Below, piece by piece: positions 39,701 to 50,546 of a stretch of 64,000 nucleotides of DNA (the stretch's first letter is position 1; each line of letters opens with the position of its first letter). The notes beneath the pieces are model-generated. The model searched no databases, was not told where the DNA came from, and saw only the letters and a list, made by a program, of their open reading frames with translations. The translations under genes and the position numbers were made by a program. The stretch is from Anthracocystis setariae (lineage: Eukaryota > Basidiomycota > Ustilaginomycetes > Ustilaginales > Ustilaginaceae), in assembly GCA_928724745.1 (NCBI GenBank), contig CAKMXJ010000039.1:372001-436000 (forward strand), written 5' to 3'.

Positions 39701-40966
39701 TCAAGCAAGCTTATTCGCCTTCTTGTAAAGCGAGTCTATGACATTTCCCACCTGCTTGAGCGTATCGAGCGTAACCTGGTACGTCTTATCCTCGACCTCG
39801 TCGTCGAACACCACCAGACACCCGGCCCCCTGGTCCAAGATCCCATGGAACACCTTATCCAGGATCATCTGACTCAACTTCAGCTCGACCTCCCTCACCG
39901 GTTGCCTTACCTCCTTTGCGATATGTGCGATCTCCACCCTCGAGTACGGCTCGATCACCCTCAGCAGATTCTGCTCCAACAGCGTATCGTACAGTGCCGA
40001 GAGATGGTTCTTGACGATGGGATCGTTTGACAGTTCCTCCTTATACGTTCGAAGCGCCTGTTCGAACCCTTCGAGACTTCGATCCTCATGTGCCTTGGCC
40101 ACCGACTTCATCGCCTCGACGTCCTTGCCTGCATACTTGGTTGCGTGCTTGCCTGCGATGATCGAGTTGACGTCCTCGCTCAGATTGAGCATGATCTTGC
40201 ACAACAGCATGTACTTGAGCGCCAGCGGAGCCCTCGCATCATCCTGGAGCGCAAACCCTTCGAGCGTTTCAAAGAAATACGAGTAGGCGGTGGTGTAGTC
40301 CTTGTCCTCGGCGTGCAGTACACCCGCCTGCATATCCAGCTGCGCCTGCAGTGTCGGTGGGCAGTAGATCGAATTCGCCGAAGTCCTCGCACTTGTCAAC
40401 GCCGCCTTGGCCTTGGGCAGATTGCTGATCGCATGATTCACCTTGCTCTCCAACAGATGCACTTCGGTCAGGATCATCTTGTCATCCAACTTCTTGAGCT
40501 CCTTGAGCAGGCTGTCGATCAGAGGCAAAGCCTCGCGGTAGTTCTTGTTCTCAAAGTACAGACCAATGAGCTTTGTCTCGAGATTCTGTTTGAGGAAGAT
40601 GCGCTTCTCGGACTTGGCCCACTCGGCGTTCTCCTTGGCCACCTGGATCTGTGTTTGCTGTGCGCCGGGGATGGCATCAAAGTAGTCTATCAGCGTGCGA
40701 ACCAGCTTGGCGGTCTTGGCTTTGGCGATGGACGACATGAAGTTGCGCGAGGAGCGAACAGTTTCCGCCAGCGCGGCGGCATCGGCCTTGTCGCGGTAGA
40801 GTTCACCAAGACGCAGCAGAGCCGATTCCTGCTCTTTCAGAAAGACATCGTCGGTGCTCGAGGTGGATTGCGTAGCCAGGATGGATTTGAGGATGCGTTC
40901 CCCCTCGGCAGTGTTGCCGGACTTGATGGCCTCGTCGGCCTGCGCCACTGTTTGTGTCTGTGTCAT
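39701..40966 (-). CDS. RPN6: 26S proteasome lid subunit Rpn6 (PSMD11)
   Basis: The protein is 421 residues, the usual Rpn6 length, from the ATG at 40966 (MTQTQTVAQADEA). It is helical throughout, with TPR-like repeats (RLGELYRDKADAAALAETVRSS; YFENKNYREALPLIDSLLKELKKLDDK) followed by a PCI domain at about 290-390 (LSALYDTLLEQNLLRVIEPYSRVEIAHIAK). It ends in the DKVFHGILDQGAGCL strand typical of this subunit. Rpn6 clamps the lid to the 20S core and is essential in yeast. Single exon with no anomalies. Confidence 0.95.
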   Translation of the reverse strand: MTQTQTVAQADEAIKSGNTAEGERILKSILATQSTSSTDDVFLKEQESALLRLGELYRDKADAAALAETVRSSRNFMSSIAKAKTAKLVRTLIDYFDAIPGAQQTQIQVAKENAEWAKSEKRIFLKQNLETKLIGLYFENKNYREALPLIDSLLKELKKLDDKMILTEVHLLESKVNHAISNLPKAKAALTSARTSANSIYCPPTLQAQLDMQAGVLHAEDKDYTTAYSYFFETLEGFALQDDARAPLALKYMLLCKIMLNLSEDVNSIIAGKHATKYAGKDVEAMKSVAKAHEDRSLEGFEQALRTYKEELSNDPIVKNHLSALYDTLLEQNLLRVIEPYSRVEIAHIAKEVRQPVREVELKLSQMILDKVFHGILDQGAGCLVVFDDEVEDKTYQVTLDTLKQVGNVIDSLYKKANKLA

Positions 40967-41605
40967 ACTGCCAACGAAGTCGATCAAGTGTTGATGTTGT
41001 TGTGGTGATGTTTATGCGATGTGCGGGTTTGGTGCTGTGGTCGTGCCTCGTTCGTAGGGAAGAAGTCTTAGCGCGGGACGCTGATAGCGGCTGTTGCAAC
41101 TCTAACAATGCCCCCCAACGGCGCAGATGATTCGATCGACTGTGAAGCGAGGTGATGACCGTCACAGAAGAGGATAGGATGGGTGGAGTGGAGTCGAATG
41201 TTGGTTGAGCCACGAATCAGTGAATGTCTGTTGTGTGTGATTTCGAGGTACGCGTCAGATGGCCCCAGCTCTCGCATTCCATTCCAACACTGCCTGTCTG
41301 CAATCACACACTTACGAATTTCTTCACTGCTGCTCAGAAGCGTGATCGAAAGCGTCGCCCTCCACACTGGACAATTTTCTCGTTCTGTTGCTTGCCCTAT
41401 ACTAACATCTGAATTCGAAAGCTCACACCTTGTCCTCACCTTGGCGCCATGGTACGCTGCTAGCTACCGGATAGTCTGGAACGGCCCACAGATGCGATGA
41501 GATGCGATGCGATAGCAAAGTACGATATACCCATGAGCCATTGTGATTTCTGACACTTCCTAAAATCCTCCGCAACAGAACAGCAAGAGGCGCCAAGACC
41601 TATTT
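40967..41605. other. Intergenic region upstream of RPN6
   Basis: Promoter of RPN6 and 3' flank of the aldo-keto reductase gene, both minus strand. No proteasome-control (PACE-like GGTGGCAAA) site was seen on a quick read. No other gene. Confidence 0.5.
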
Positions 41606-43015
41606 CTACAGACCGCTAGACCAACTCCACTCGCGGACGCCCCTGTGCTTGAAAATCTCCCTCACCACTTGCTCGTTCCTAGTCTGCACCCTGTAGGTTT
41701 GCAACTGAGCCTGATCTGCCTTGAACTCGAACAATGCTTTTCCCTCTGCCGTTGCTCCGGCACAGAGCAATCTGTACGCCTCGATGGCACCATGCACATG
41801 ATCAGGATGGCTCAACCCAACCAGCGTCCTCAGCGAGGGGCCCTTACCAGACGGATGGCCCACTTCCGACCCACGGAAACCGTACGTCAATGCAGTCATC
41901 GTAAGCGAGTTCCCCCGGGCCAGAAGGAAGTCTTTCGCTTCTTTGGTGGCGGTCTTGAGCGCATCCGAAGCTGGGTGCCAGGGTGGAGGTGTACCGTCGG
42001 TCAGGAGCCCCATGGAGAAGGGCGAGCCATTCATCAACAGGGGCGCTTGCCAGTTGAGCTCCGGAAGCGAAGAGGCGCCCGAAGTACCGCGTGGATCCGC
42101 CGCGAAGAGCTCTTTCCACCCTATCAGGACATCCGAGTGCAAACAGCGGTTCGAGTAGCTTAGCACCACATCCAACGGACGATAGGGAGCGGTAGTTGCT
42201 ACCAGCCTGGAGAGACGGAGCAGGACAGGAAGCGGGTAGCCGGAGATACCGACGCGCTTGATGACGCCTTCATCCTTGAGCTTGAACAGCGTGTGGATGG
42301 CTTCGAGGAATTGGGCGTCGCCTGGACCATGGACTCGACTGGCGGCTTCGAGCGTTGGTGCCAATCCAACCGATGCCATCACTTCGTCCCTTGTCTTGCT
42401 TTCGCCCACATCGTTGGGCTGAATGAAGTTGGAGATGATGCCGCTCTCCCATCCTGCCTCGTGGCTTCTTCCCACCTGCTCGCAAACGAACTCTGCATCA
42501 TGCGTAAGTGCTACGTCCAGGTAACTCGTTCCCAATCTCCTGCAGCTTCCCCTGATGCTGGAATCGATCTTGTCCGCCGTATAATTGAAGTGCTGCTTGT
42601 CTGGCCCATACCTTCCGCACTTGGTGATGATGTAGTAGCTCTCTCTCGGAAATTCGGGAGCCAGTCGGCGCAGGATGTTGCCCAGCGTGAACTCGGAGGG
42701 AAAGTAGTACGGCGACGTGTCAAAGGCGTTGATCCCGTATCGCAGCGCTAGACGGACGGTGCGAATGGGCAGATCGGACGCCAGCGTTTCGGCGTTGTTG
42801 TACATGTCCTGGCCGAACACGCCGCCGCCAAAGACGAGGGGAGAGGCGTCCGAGGCAAGATCTCCCGCACCCCGCGATAGATTGTTGGCATCATTGATCG
42901 GAGTTTTCCGCCAGGGAGCGAGGCCACCCAGAAGATGGTCTTCTTTGAGAGACTCCAACGCAGGCTGGGTAGGGAAATCCTCGTTCGTGGGCTCGACAGA
43001 AGGGTAGACCGGCAT
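41606..43015 (-). CDS. Aldo-keto reductase, D-arabinose 1-dehydrogenase-like
   Basis: The protein is 469 residues from the ATG at 43015 (MPVYPSVEPTNEDF); 117 upstream open codons are leader. The barrel contains the aldo-keto reductase catalytic set: Asp and Tyr in NAFDTSPYYFPSE, Lys in IITKCGRYG and His in DVALTHDAEF. Other family marks are VFGGGVFG near the N terminus, RLGTSYLD, VGISGYPL and SYSNRC. The pattern resembles the fungal Ara2/L-galactose dehydrogenase branch, which oxidises D-arabinose to the lactone precursor of D-erythroascorbate using NAD(P). That substrate is inferred. It is longer than yeast Ara2 because of an N-terminal extension and loop insertions. Confidence 0.82.
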   Translation of the reverse strand: MPVYPSVEPTNEDFPTQPALESLKEDHLLGGLAPWRKTPINDANNLSRGAGDLASDASPLVFGGGVFGQDMYNNAETLASDLPIRTVRLALRYGINAFDTSPYYFPSEFTLGNILRRLAPEFPRESYYIITKCGRYGPDKQHFNYTADKIDSSIRGSCRRLGTSYLDVALTHDAEFVCEQVGRSHEAGWESGIISNFIQPNDVGESKTRDEVMASVGLAPTLEAASRVHGPGDAQFLEAIHTLFKLKDEGVIKRVGISGYPLPVLLRLSRLVATTAPYRPLDVVLSYSNRCLHSDVLIGWKELFAADPRGTSGASSLPELNWQAPLLMNGSPFSMGLLTDGTPPPWHPASDALKTATKEAKDFLLARGNSLTMTALTYGFRGSEVGHPSGKGPSLRTLVGLSHPDHVHGAIEAYRLLCAGATAEGKALFEFKADQAQLQTYRVQTRNEQVVREIFKHRGVREWSWSSGL

Positions 43016-43641
43016 CGTGGAGTAGCCGAAATGGTGGGTGAGAATGAGGTAGACAGCAATGGTGGGTGGGTTGATGGGAGCTGCTGGATTAAAAGCGAAT
43101 GCGCTCTTCAGCGATTGGATTCCAAGGCTTGCTTGGTCGGAACTCGAAGTGCGCTTGTCTTGGCAAAATACGGTACAGCACAGCCCAAGGATTCGTCGAG
43201 AGGAAGAAGGGAGGAAGAGTGGTGCGAGTACTTGCGGACGACTCCCCCACTTTTTCGACGCGTGGGTTTTGACAAGGTGAGATGTGCAGACCAACACTCG
43301 TTGTTTGGTCGACGTGGGGAAGCCATCCTGAACAGGACGACGGTCGGCTTTTCTCAAATTGCACACTTCACCACGGCGGCAATTACCGCTCTACAAATTC
43401 CGCTGGCCGAAATCATCCCCTTGTCCCTCCAGCGGTTCCTCTCCGCCCCACCTTCTTGACACTGTTACCCGAATTCATCTCACGTCTTACCCCGCGCACA
43501 CAACAATCTTCCACTAGTGTCGTACACATAGTGCGACAAAGATCGAGAAAGACAAATCAAATCATTCGACGACGAATAAGAACACACTGCACTGTCTGCT
43601 TTCGGAAAGATGGGGTGTCAAACTGAGACGAGACGGGAATC
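43016..43641. other. Intergenic region upstream of the aldo-keto reductase gene
   Basis: Promoter of the aldo-keto reductase and 3' flank of the CNNM-like gene, both minus strand. Only leader-type open frames are present. Confidence 0.5.
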
Positions 43642-46563
43642 TTAGAGGGTGCCATCCTCGTCGCTCTCGTGACCGAGCTGCTTCTTCTTCTCATCCGTCT
43701 CAAGCTCCTCAGGGCTAGCGACAGGCGCAGAGGGAGAATGTTGTTCGGCGAGTGGGGCGCCTACATCAGGCTTGCCAGATGCGCGGCCCTTGGAAACGGC
43801 GGCGGCGGCGGCGGTGGGAGTGCCCGGAACACTTCCAGAAAGCGGCGTGCTCTTGAATCGACTGCCACGGGCGCCCGAAGGGGTGTTGCTGCGGCTAGCG
43901 TCTCCGCTGACACCGACACGATCGGTCACCGTGGTGGTGCGGCCACGCAGCAAGCCTTCGCCAACGATGGCGGTTGCGATGGTGCCGTCCAGTGTCTGGT
44001 GACGGATGACCACAGGCTTGTTGGCACGAGGAGCGATCAGGCCACTCTCGTCCGAGTTGTCCAAGGAAGCACCAGGACCGGGCGAGACAGGTCGAGAGCC
44101 CGATCGCGATGGAGGTCGCGATGTGGTGCGGTCACGCGCCTCCGTTCCGTCCGACGGAAGCGTAGCACCTTCGCCCCTGACATTAGCCACTTCGGAAGAG
44201 GTCATCGTTGCGGTGTTCTCAACGATCGGCGTCGGAGGAGCCGAGACGAGGCCAGTAGGAGACGACACAACCACCTCAGTGTCCTTCTGACTGGCGCTGC
44301 GACCCAGCTTGAAGCGCGGAAGAGCAAGCTTGGGGCTGTTAGGTAGCTTCAGAATCGAGCCTGGCAGTTGCACCTGCTCGGTGTCGTTGGGAATTTCGAC
44401 ACTCTTGTCGAGCATCTCCTTGTGGCCAGGACTGGGAGGCGGACTGATCTGAGCAAAGTTCTGCTCCACCTCCGAGTCGTACTCATCGAGAATCTCTTCA
44501 CCGATGAGCTCCTCGAGCACATCTTCGAGCGTGATGATACCAATAGGTACATCACGTTGGGCCATCTCGGTTGCCACGGCGCCTGCGTCGACGTCTTCGT
44601 CGAAAGCCTCGGGAGGCAGATCCAGCGAAGCGGACTTGGCCGCGTGGCGGTGATGACGGCGAAGATGGCGCGACCAGAAGCTGGACTTCTTGATGGCGCC
44701 ATCATCGAGCTGCTTCTCTTCGTCGATGTCACCGAGGGTCTCGATGCGAGCAGCTGTTCCAGCGCGAACCACAGCTTTGCGCGCGTCTTTGTCGTTGCCG
44801 AGATCGACAAAGGAGCCAGGCGAAAAACGGCGCGTGCGCGAAGAGACGATGGCAAGATGCGAACGACCTTCTTGGAAGACGTTGAGCAGGTTGAGCAAAG
44901 GCTCATCGGCTGGAACCGTGGGGAGGGCATTGATCACCATATCGCTGACCGGCGTCTCGTCCTCGGGGTCGAGCAAGACACACTGCTTGACGAGGAGAGC
45001 ACCGATGATCTTCTTGCGCTTGATATTGGTGACAGCCGACGTCGGTTTATCGGCGCTCGACTCTTGCACAGCAGCTTCCTTCTCGCTGGCGACGCTGCCT
45101 TCTACGGTACGCTGATCGTCGATCGAGGCTTTGGTCTGCGTAAGGCTGGTCTTACGGCTGAGAGCGCTCAAAAAGCCACCGCGGCTAGGCGTAAGAGAGC
45201 CACTGCCGCCACGGGTTCGGTTGACAGGGATCTCGATCTCCTGGTAGACGGGAATACGCGAGTGACCGGAGCTGACGATCTGCTGCAGTGTTTCATAGCC
45301 GAGCTTGGATTCGATCGAAATCATAAAGACGTTGTCGATGGGTGTCATGGCCTGCTTGACCACCTTCTCCTGAAGATCGAGTGCACCGCCGACAATGGTG
45401 ACGGTATCGTTGTTGAGATCTCCACGACCAGCGGTAGCAGCGTGCAAGTTGACCAGCTCCTTGAGCTCGGAACGACGGTAAACGATACCGTGGTGAGGAC
45501 CCAGGGTCCAGTGGAGAACACGGGATACAGGGAAAGCGATCGGCCAGAGGATGATCATGACGACACGAGTGAGAGGAGCAAGCTTGGCACCGATCATCAG
45601 GCCGTATCGCGAACAGACGGACTGAGGGATCAGCTCGGCAAAGATGACGACCAAAACAATACTGACGATGACAGCCTGAACTCCACCTCCCAGAAGAGGG
45701 TCAGCAATGATAGGAAGCGTCTCGTTGGTAATCATGTTGGCGATCAGAAGCGTAGTGAGCAAGAGATGGCCATCTTTGCGAATAGGCATGATCTTGTCGG
45801 CGTACATCTTTTGCTCCGGAGTTCCCTGAAGCGAAAGCACCTGCAGCTGGGTTTCGTCGAGCGACATGTAACCCAGCGTGAGACCAGCGAAGAGACCCGA
45901 GAGAATGACAAGGATGGGGATCAAGATGCCGTACACCACCTTCTGAACCGTTGAGAGCTTTTTCTCTCCGCACTGCTCGCTGGAAGCCGACGTAGCACGT
46001 TTCCACCAGCGACGGTGGGACGCGCTGCGCACCACTTGCGGCACAGGGACTGCATCGTCCACGTCGGAGGCAGCCGAGCGTCGTTGAATGGTGAGGCGCT
46101 GATAGAGCTCGTCAAGAAACTTCTGAGGCTCAACAGTATGGTCTTTGTGTGTCTCGGATTGGATCCATTGCAGGATATCCCCAGAGGCGACGGCGTTGTC
46201 GAAAGAAACATGGACATCGGAGGGTCGAGCATCGAGCGCGCGACCCTGCGAGGCCGCATTCATGAGTCGATCATCGTAGGCTATGAAGGCAGAAGCAGCG
46301 GTAGCGCTGCCTTGAGGCTGAGCAGCAGCGGTAGGGAGAACGTAGGCCTGGACTGGGAGCGCGCAGGTGGCTACGAAACAGAGGGCGCAGCAGACAAGAA
46401 CAAGGATGAGATGGAGAGACGACGTGTTTCCCGGGTTGGAGTGAGAACGGCGGGATGGTTGGTGGCGGTTGTTTGAGCAGGCGGACCGGGTGCTGCTATT
46501 GGACGGGGGAGTTAAGGCTCTACAACCATCAATGTCAGGACCATCATTTGCGGGACACTCCAT
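43642..46563 (-). CDS. CNNM/Mam3-like membrane protein (DUF21 + CBS pair)
   Basis: The protein is 973 residues from the first ATG (46563); the frame runs further only from a TTG. A hydrophobic segment at about residues 50-69 (LHLILVLVCCALCFVATCA) looks like a signal peptide or anchor. The DUF21 region (about 205-375) has four helices, including SGLFAGLTLGYMSLDETQLQ and FAELIPQSVCSRYG. A CBS pair follows, entered by VVKQAMTPIDNVF, with a long charged insertion between its halves. The tail (about 740-973) is disordered. Relatives are vacuolar or plasma-membrane Mg2+/Mn2+ homeostasis proteins (yeast Mam3, animal CNNM). The cargo is not proven here. A TATA-like TATATA near 46750 lies ~190 bp upstream. 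Confidence 0.88.
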   Translation of the reverse strand: MECPANDGPDIDGCRALTPPSNSSTRSACSNNRHQPSRRSHSNPGNTSSLHLILVLVCCALCFVATCALPVQAYVLPTAAAQPQGSATAASAFIAYDDRLMNAASQGRALDARPSDVHVSFDNAVASGDILQWIQSETHKDHTVEPQKFLDELYQRLTIQRRSAASDVDDAVPVPQVVRSASHRRWWKRATSASSEQCGEKKLSTVQKVVYGILIPILVILSGLFAGLTLGYMSLDETQLQVLSLQGTPEQKMYADKIMPIRKDGHLLLTTLLIANMITNETLPIIADPLLGGGVQAVIVSIVLVVIFAELIPQSVCSRYGLMIGAKLAPLTRVVMIILWPIAFPVSRVLHWTLGPHHGIVYRRSELKELVNLHAATAGRGDLNNDTVTIVGGALDLQEKVVKQAMTPIDNVFMISIESKLGYETLQQIVSSGHSRIPVYQEIEIPVNRTRGGSGSLTPSRGGFLSALSRKTSLTQTKASIDDQRTVEGSVASEKEAAVQESSADKPTSAVTNIKRKKIIGALLVKQCVLLDPEDETPVSDMVINALPTVPADEPLLNLLNVFQEGRSHLAIVSSRTRRFSPGSFVDLGNDKDARKAVVRAGTAARIETLGDIDEEKQLDDGAIKKSSFWSRHLRRHHRHAAKSASLDLPPEAFDEDVDAGAVATEMAQRDVPIGIITLEDVLEELIGEEILDEYDSEVEQNFAQISPPPSPGHKEMLDKSVEIPNDTEQVQLPGSILKLPNSPKLALPRFKLGRSASQKDTEVVVSSPTGLVSAPPTPIVENTATMTSSEVANVRGEGATLPSDGTEARDRTTSRPPSRSGSRPVSPGPGASLDNSDESGLIAPRANKPVVIRHQTLDGTIATAIVGEGLLRGRTTTVTDRVGVSGDASRSNTPSGARGSRFKSTPLSGSVPGTPTAAAAAVSKGRASGKPDVGAPLAEQHSPSAPVASPEELETDEKKKQLGHESDEDGTL

Positions 46564-47995
46564 TCGTGGTGGTTGTGGAAGCGATGCAAGAGAACGACCG
46601 GAAACAAAGAGGTGGGTCGTTGAAGCTGAGTAGGTCACCGATTCAACAGCGACGATCTCGGTGGAAGAGGATGTAAAGAAACAAAGAGGATAGCAATAGG
46701 CCAAGTGCCAAAGACGAACGGCTGTACGTCGAATACGTGCTGTTGCGCCGAGTATATATGTCAGATCTGATTTGCTCGTGTGGGTCTGGACTCAGCTGTT
46801 ACGCCTTCAGCAATTCAGGTGGAGCAGGCGCGGGACGAGTGTCTGGACTCTTGTAGTGATAAAAATGGCAGCAGGGCAGGGCAGCGCAGTATTAGAAATG
46901 TATGCACCAACGAAAGCAGCTGCTCGGTCTGAAGACGTGTGCACATCAGATAAGCGCAGCAGCCACTTTGCCTGCGTACAATCGAAACCGCAGCGTGCAG
47001 GCGTGTGAGGGCTGTTTTCCTTTTCGACATTCAAGCCTTGAACGGCGGGCGGGCCCAATCGCCGCAAAGATGCGCGCCGACGCTTTTGGCGGGTCCACGC
47101 TATCCATCGCCTTCACCCTTTGGCGCAGATATGCGCTTGTAGCCTGGACGCTTTTGTGGCTGATCATGCGGTCCACACGGTCTATAGCTTTGTGCGTTGG
47201 TACTTACGGTGCTGTCGCTTCTCTTCCTCCTCGAGGTCCATTTGGCTGTGTTGTGTGATTGTAGCCAGCAAAGGGTTGGCGAGGGGCGGTCGAACTGTGC
47301 TGTGCATAGTGCTGTGCTCCATTTTGCATATGGCTTTCAAGGGTATTTCCGCGGGATTTTGCAACCCGAATTTTAGTGGATTTCAAGCGAATTTAGCGTC
47401 ATCTCGTAGAGAGAGCGCAGAGACCCACGTTGGCCGAAGTCACATCGTCACACACACACGTTCATTGTCTCCGCTTTGCCATTCGTCGATGACGTTACCC
47501 GTCGAATGCTATCACAGAACACACCTTTTGCCTTGGACTGTGGTTCGGTCGCATGCCTTGTCAAACAGGACCACCGGCAATCCAGCTTACCGATGCCTCG
47601 CTTCTGATTGCCAAGACTTTGGCTCGGCTCAACTCGTCTCGGGCTGTCGGGGTCGTGTGGTTATTGGCCATCGGCGAACCACTATGATCTATTTTCAACG
47701 TGCATGTCAAGTCCGGTCTAACAGACTTGAAATTTGCCCCAAGCATCTCGAACCCTTGTATATCATATCAAGCTGACCGTGCTCCGGGCTCGAAGACTTG
47801 CAACATCTGCAGTGGTTTGGCAGCCAAGTCCTTGTTTGGTGGCTGCTGCCACTCCATGGCCTACCGTAAACATTCATCGACCGGCGTTGGAAGCTGTCGC
47901 TGTTGATGCCTTGAGCAAGTCGTTGGTGAAGCGTTCATTGATCGTCTCTGGACGAAGCACCGCAATACGAAGAATTTCAGGATCAGAAGTGGCCT
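46564..47995. other. Intergenic region, about 1.4 kb
   Basis: CNNM-like promoter side (TATA-like sequence near 46748-46758) and the 3' flank of the next minus-strand gene. Several short frames occur on both strands, with no splice pattern or family similarity. Nothing else is supported. Confidence 0.5.
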
Positions 47996-48405
47996 CTAGA
48001 GCTGCCTCGTCCACATCTCGAACAACTTACTCTTGTTGGGACCCCATGCAGATCCAGCAGCGCCTGGTGCTGCCTTGTAAACTTCGGGTCGCTCTGTTAT
48101 ACGTGTAACAAGTCGTACAACGAGCCAAAGATGTCTATGAGTATTGGTGCTTTCTCCCTGTTGCTGCGTTTCATGCTTCACTACCTACGAGTTTCGGCCA
48201 GCTTCCTGTCGCTGCTACTTGAATCCACCGTCTTCCATCTGTTTTGAAGCCATGCCTCAGCTTCGTTGGCATCGAACCCGTTGTTGGCCAATGCACCCGA
48301 GCTCTTCTTAGAAGCAGCGTCCGATCCTTTGGCACTGTTGGCCTTGGCTCCTAGATCAGCGCCCGAGATGGCTGCCGAGGCGATGGCGGCGGAGGTTGAC
48401 TGCAT
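47996..48405 (-). CDS. Small two-exon gene, 104-residue protein of unknown function
   Basis: Proposed model on the minus strand: exon 1 48405-48189, intron 48188-48094 (95 nt, GTAGGT..AACAG) and exon 2 48093-47996. The splice joins a codon split after one base and gives 104 residues. The ATG has a good context (AAAG before it). The N-terminal 45 residues are Ala/Ser/Lys rich; the rest contains Trp-bearing conserved-looking patches (NEAEAWLQNRWKTV and SAWGPNKSKLFEMWTRQL). No signal peptide or membrane helix is seen, and I do not recognise the family. The evidence is phase-correct splicing, protein-like composition in both exons, and an intron size matching neighbours. Confidence 0.55.
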
Positions 48406-48888
48406 CTTTGCGGCGAGAGTTCCAGCGAGGGGCGATGGAGGTGAAGGCGATCAAAGTGTCGGTCTGTTACTGTTGGCCAGCTAAAAAATCAAGAAAAGGC
48501 CCGAGTGCGCGAATCGCCGCTCAGACTTGAAAATGGCCCACATCCCACCCTCGGGGTCTCGCATTGAATGCTTCGTTCCGATGCTTTGTGTTGCTCGACA
48601 CATATATGCTCTGAGATCCTCACATACAAGTGGTCATGCTGAAATCCGTCAACGCAGCTTGTAAACACACGAACGCATACGTCAGGCAAGGGTTGTCTCT
48701 AGGATCCAAGATGCATGCAGAGGGCCCTGAGGCAAGGATTAGACAGGAGGATGTTCGTAATTCGCGTCAGCTTTGAGGACCGAGCACGCACACTACGGGA
48801 GCTTGCGACTGTAATGCAGACGCAAACCAATGCACATATGATGCTGCATCGTGACAACGTTCTAGGGGTATCGGCAGTCCTGATGCGA
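48406..48888. other. Intergenic region between the small gene and ARL1
   Basis: Promoter of the small two-exon gene and 3' flank of ARL1. No gene is seen. Confidence 0.55.
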
Positions 48889-49539
48889 CTACTTGGACTG
48901 AAGCGTGGCGACGAGCCAGTCAAGACCTTCTTCGAGACCCTCGCCTTTGGTTGCACAGCACTTGTATATCGACCATTGACGGTCCTTGAGCTCGCTCAGA
49001 CCGAGCTTCTCGCTCACCTGCCCTTCGTCCGACGCGCCCGGCAGATCTTGCTTGTTGGCAAAGACAAGGAGCTTGGCATCCTTGAGCTCTTCTTCCGAGA
49101 GCATGGCAAGTAACTCTGCTTTTGCTGTCCCGAGACGTTCGGTGTCTGACGAGTCGATGACGTAGATGATGGCTGCTGTATTGGCGTAGTAGCATCTCCA
49201 GTACGGTCTGCACGAGCGACATGATACGGTAAGGTTTGGCGGACACGGGAGGGTCAGCGTGCTGGGTTGCGGTCTTAGGAGCGGGGCATGTGAGTACGAG
49301 ACTTACCGAATGGATGTCTGTCCACCGAGATCCCATACTTGGAATTTGATGTTCTTGTATGTCACTGTCTCGACATTGAAGCCGATGGTTGGGATGGTCG
49401 AGACGACCTCACCAATTTGAAGCCGATATAGGATGGTCGTCTTACCAGCACTATCGAGACCGAGCATGAGTATTCTGACCTCCTCATTCTTGTTCCAAAA
49501 CGCCAGCCTGGAAAAGATGGACGAGAATGTGACACCCAT
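48889..49539 (-). CDS. ARL1: Arf-like GTPase Arl1 (two exons)
   Basis: Exon 1 is 49539-49307, intron 49306-49208 (99 nt, GTAAGT..TGCAG) and exon 2 49207-48889, giving 183 residues. Gly2 of MGVTFSS is a myristoylation site. GTPase motifs are complete: P-loop GLDSAGKTT, switch I around [30 protein letters not shown] and a CCATKGEG segment (guanine-specificity loop). The run [20 protein letters not shown], spelled across the splice, confirms the intron. Arl1 acts at the trans-Golgi network, recruiting GRIP-domain golgins. ARL1 and the next gene, SmE, are divergent. Confidence 0.96.
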
Positions 49540-50546
49540 CTTGGCTATGTGTTGCTTAGTCTGCACCTATCGTTCAATTGTCTGTTTCGAGGATGAAAGC
49601 AGCAGATTGGTATCGTCTCGTTCTACCCGCGATGCGATATTGTGAGTCAGAGACAGAAGCTACGATGTCTTGGAAGCCAGCGCCGAAGATATCGAAGCCT
49701 GAGAGTGTGCGAATGTTTGTTTCACGATGCAAGGTATGCCGTAGCCGACCGGGGTTTGCAGGCAACGAGCAAAACAAGGGCTCAACTTTTGGAAGCGTGA
49801 GTCGCTCAAACGATCCCCGGGTCCGAATGGCAGTGACGCGGTCGCAGTGGTGCTGAGTAGCTGAGAGCGACGATTGAGCTCGTCGAGAGGTGTCGCGAGA
49901 GGAACTGACCCGTATGACTGGGGCGACTAAGATGAGTGGGACGAAGAGCAGGCAAGGATCTGCGGAAGCTCGTTCCCGTCTTGAGAACATGCACGGTGCT
50001 AGGCGGGATGTCTACAGTCAGAGTACTACTTTGTAACTCGCTCTTCGCGGCGTGTCAGCGTTTTTAGGTCTGGATTCCCAGATTTGCTGCAGTTCGGTGT
50101 GTTGGTGCGCACATCGCGCCGACGGGCCAGCCTCGGCTGTCTGCTTTGCTTTTGCTGTTGCTGTTGCTGTTGGCTGTAATTTGTGGAGTCGTTGGTTGGA
50201 AAGAATCTCGATTGTTTTTCACCAAGTCGGCCCGATGGCAAAGATCCACGTGATGAACAGATTCGCGAGCCTGCAACCTGAATCTTTCGAAGATCCGCAA
50301 TTGCCCTCTCGACACCATCCTACCTCTTTCCTCGCCGACGAATATACCCAGTCGTGAAGCGCACGACCACATCCTGGACCTTGATAGCTTCGTGCAGTGT
50401 CTCGAGATCCGCGGACAGCCCTTCCAGTTTGCTCAAGGACCAACTGCAAGCCGAGAAGATCGCTTGCTCACGTTCGCAGGGTCCTGGAATCTTCATACCG
50501 ACGCAGGCCAGAACGTCGCATCCGAGCACAACGTTTACACAGAAAG
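49540..50546. other. Divergent promoter region between ARL1 and SmE
   Basis: About 1 kb between two start codons pointing away from each other. A short TTGCTG run (about 50152-50170) is present. Open frames here are short and sit in the two leaders; no extra gene is supported. Confidence 0.5.

Noticed and set aside
44368..45954. 528-codon plus-strand open frame inside the CNNM-like gene
   Set aside because: It is antisense to the DUF21/CBS coding region. The product is Arg/Asp-rich and unlike any known protein.
50320..50529. Minus-strand frame of 69 codons just before SmE
   Set aside because: It overlaps the SmE promoter and leader and has no recognisable domain or splice partner.
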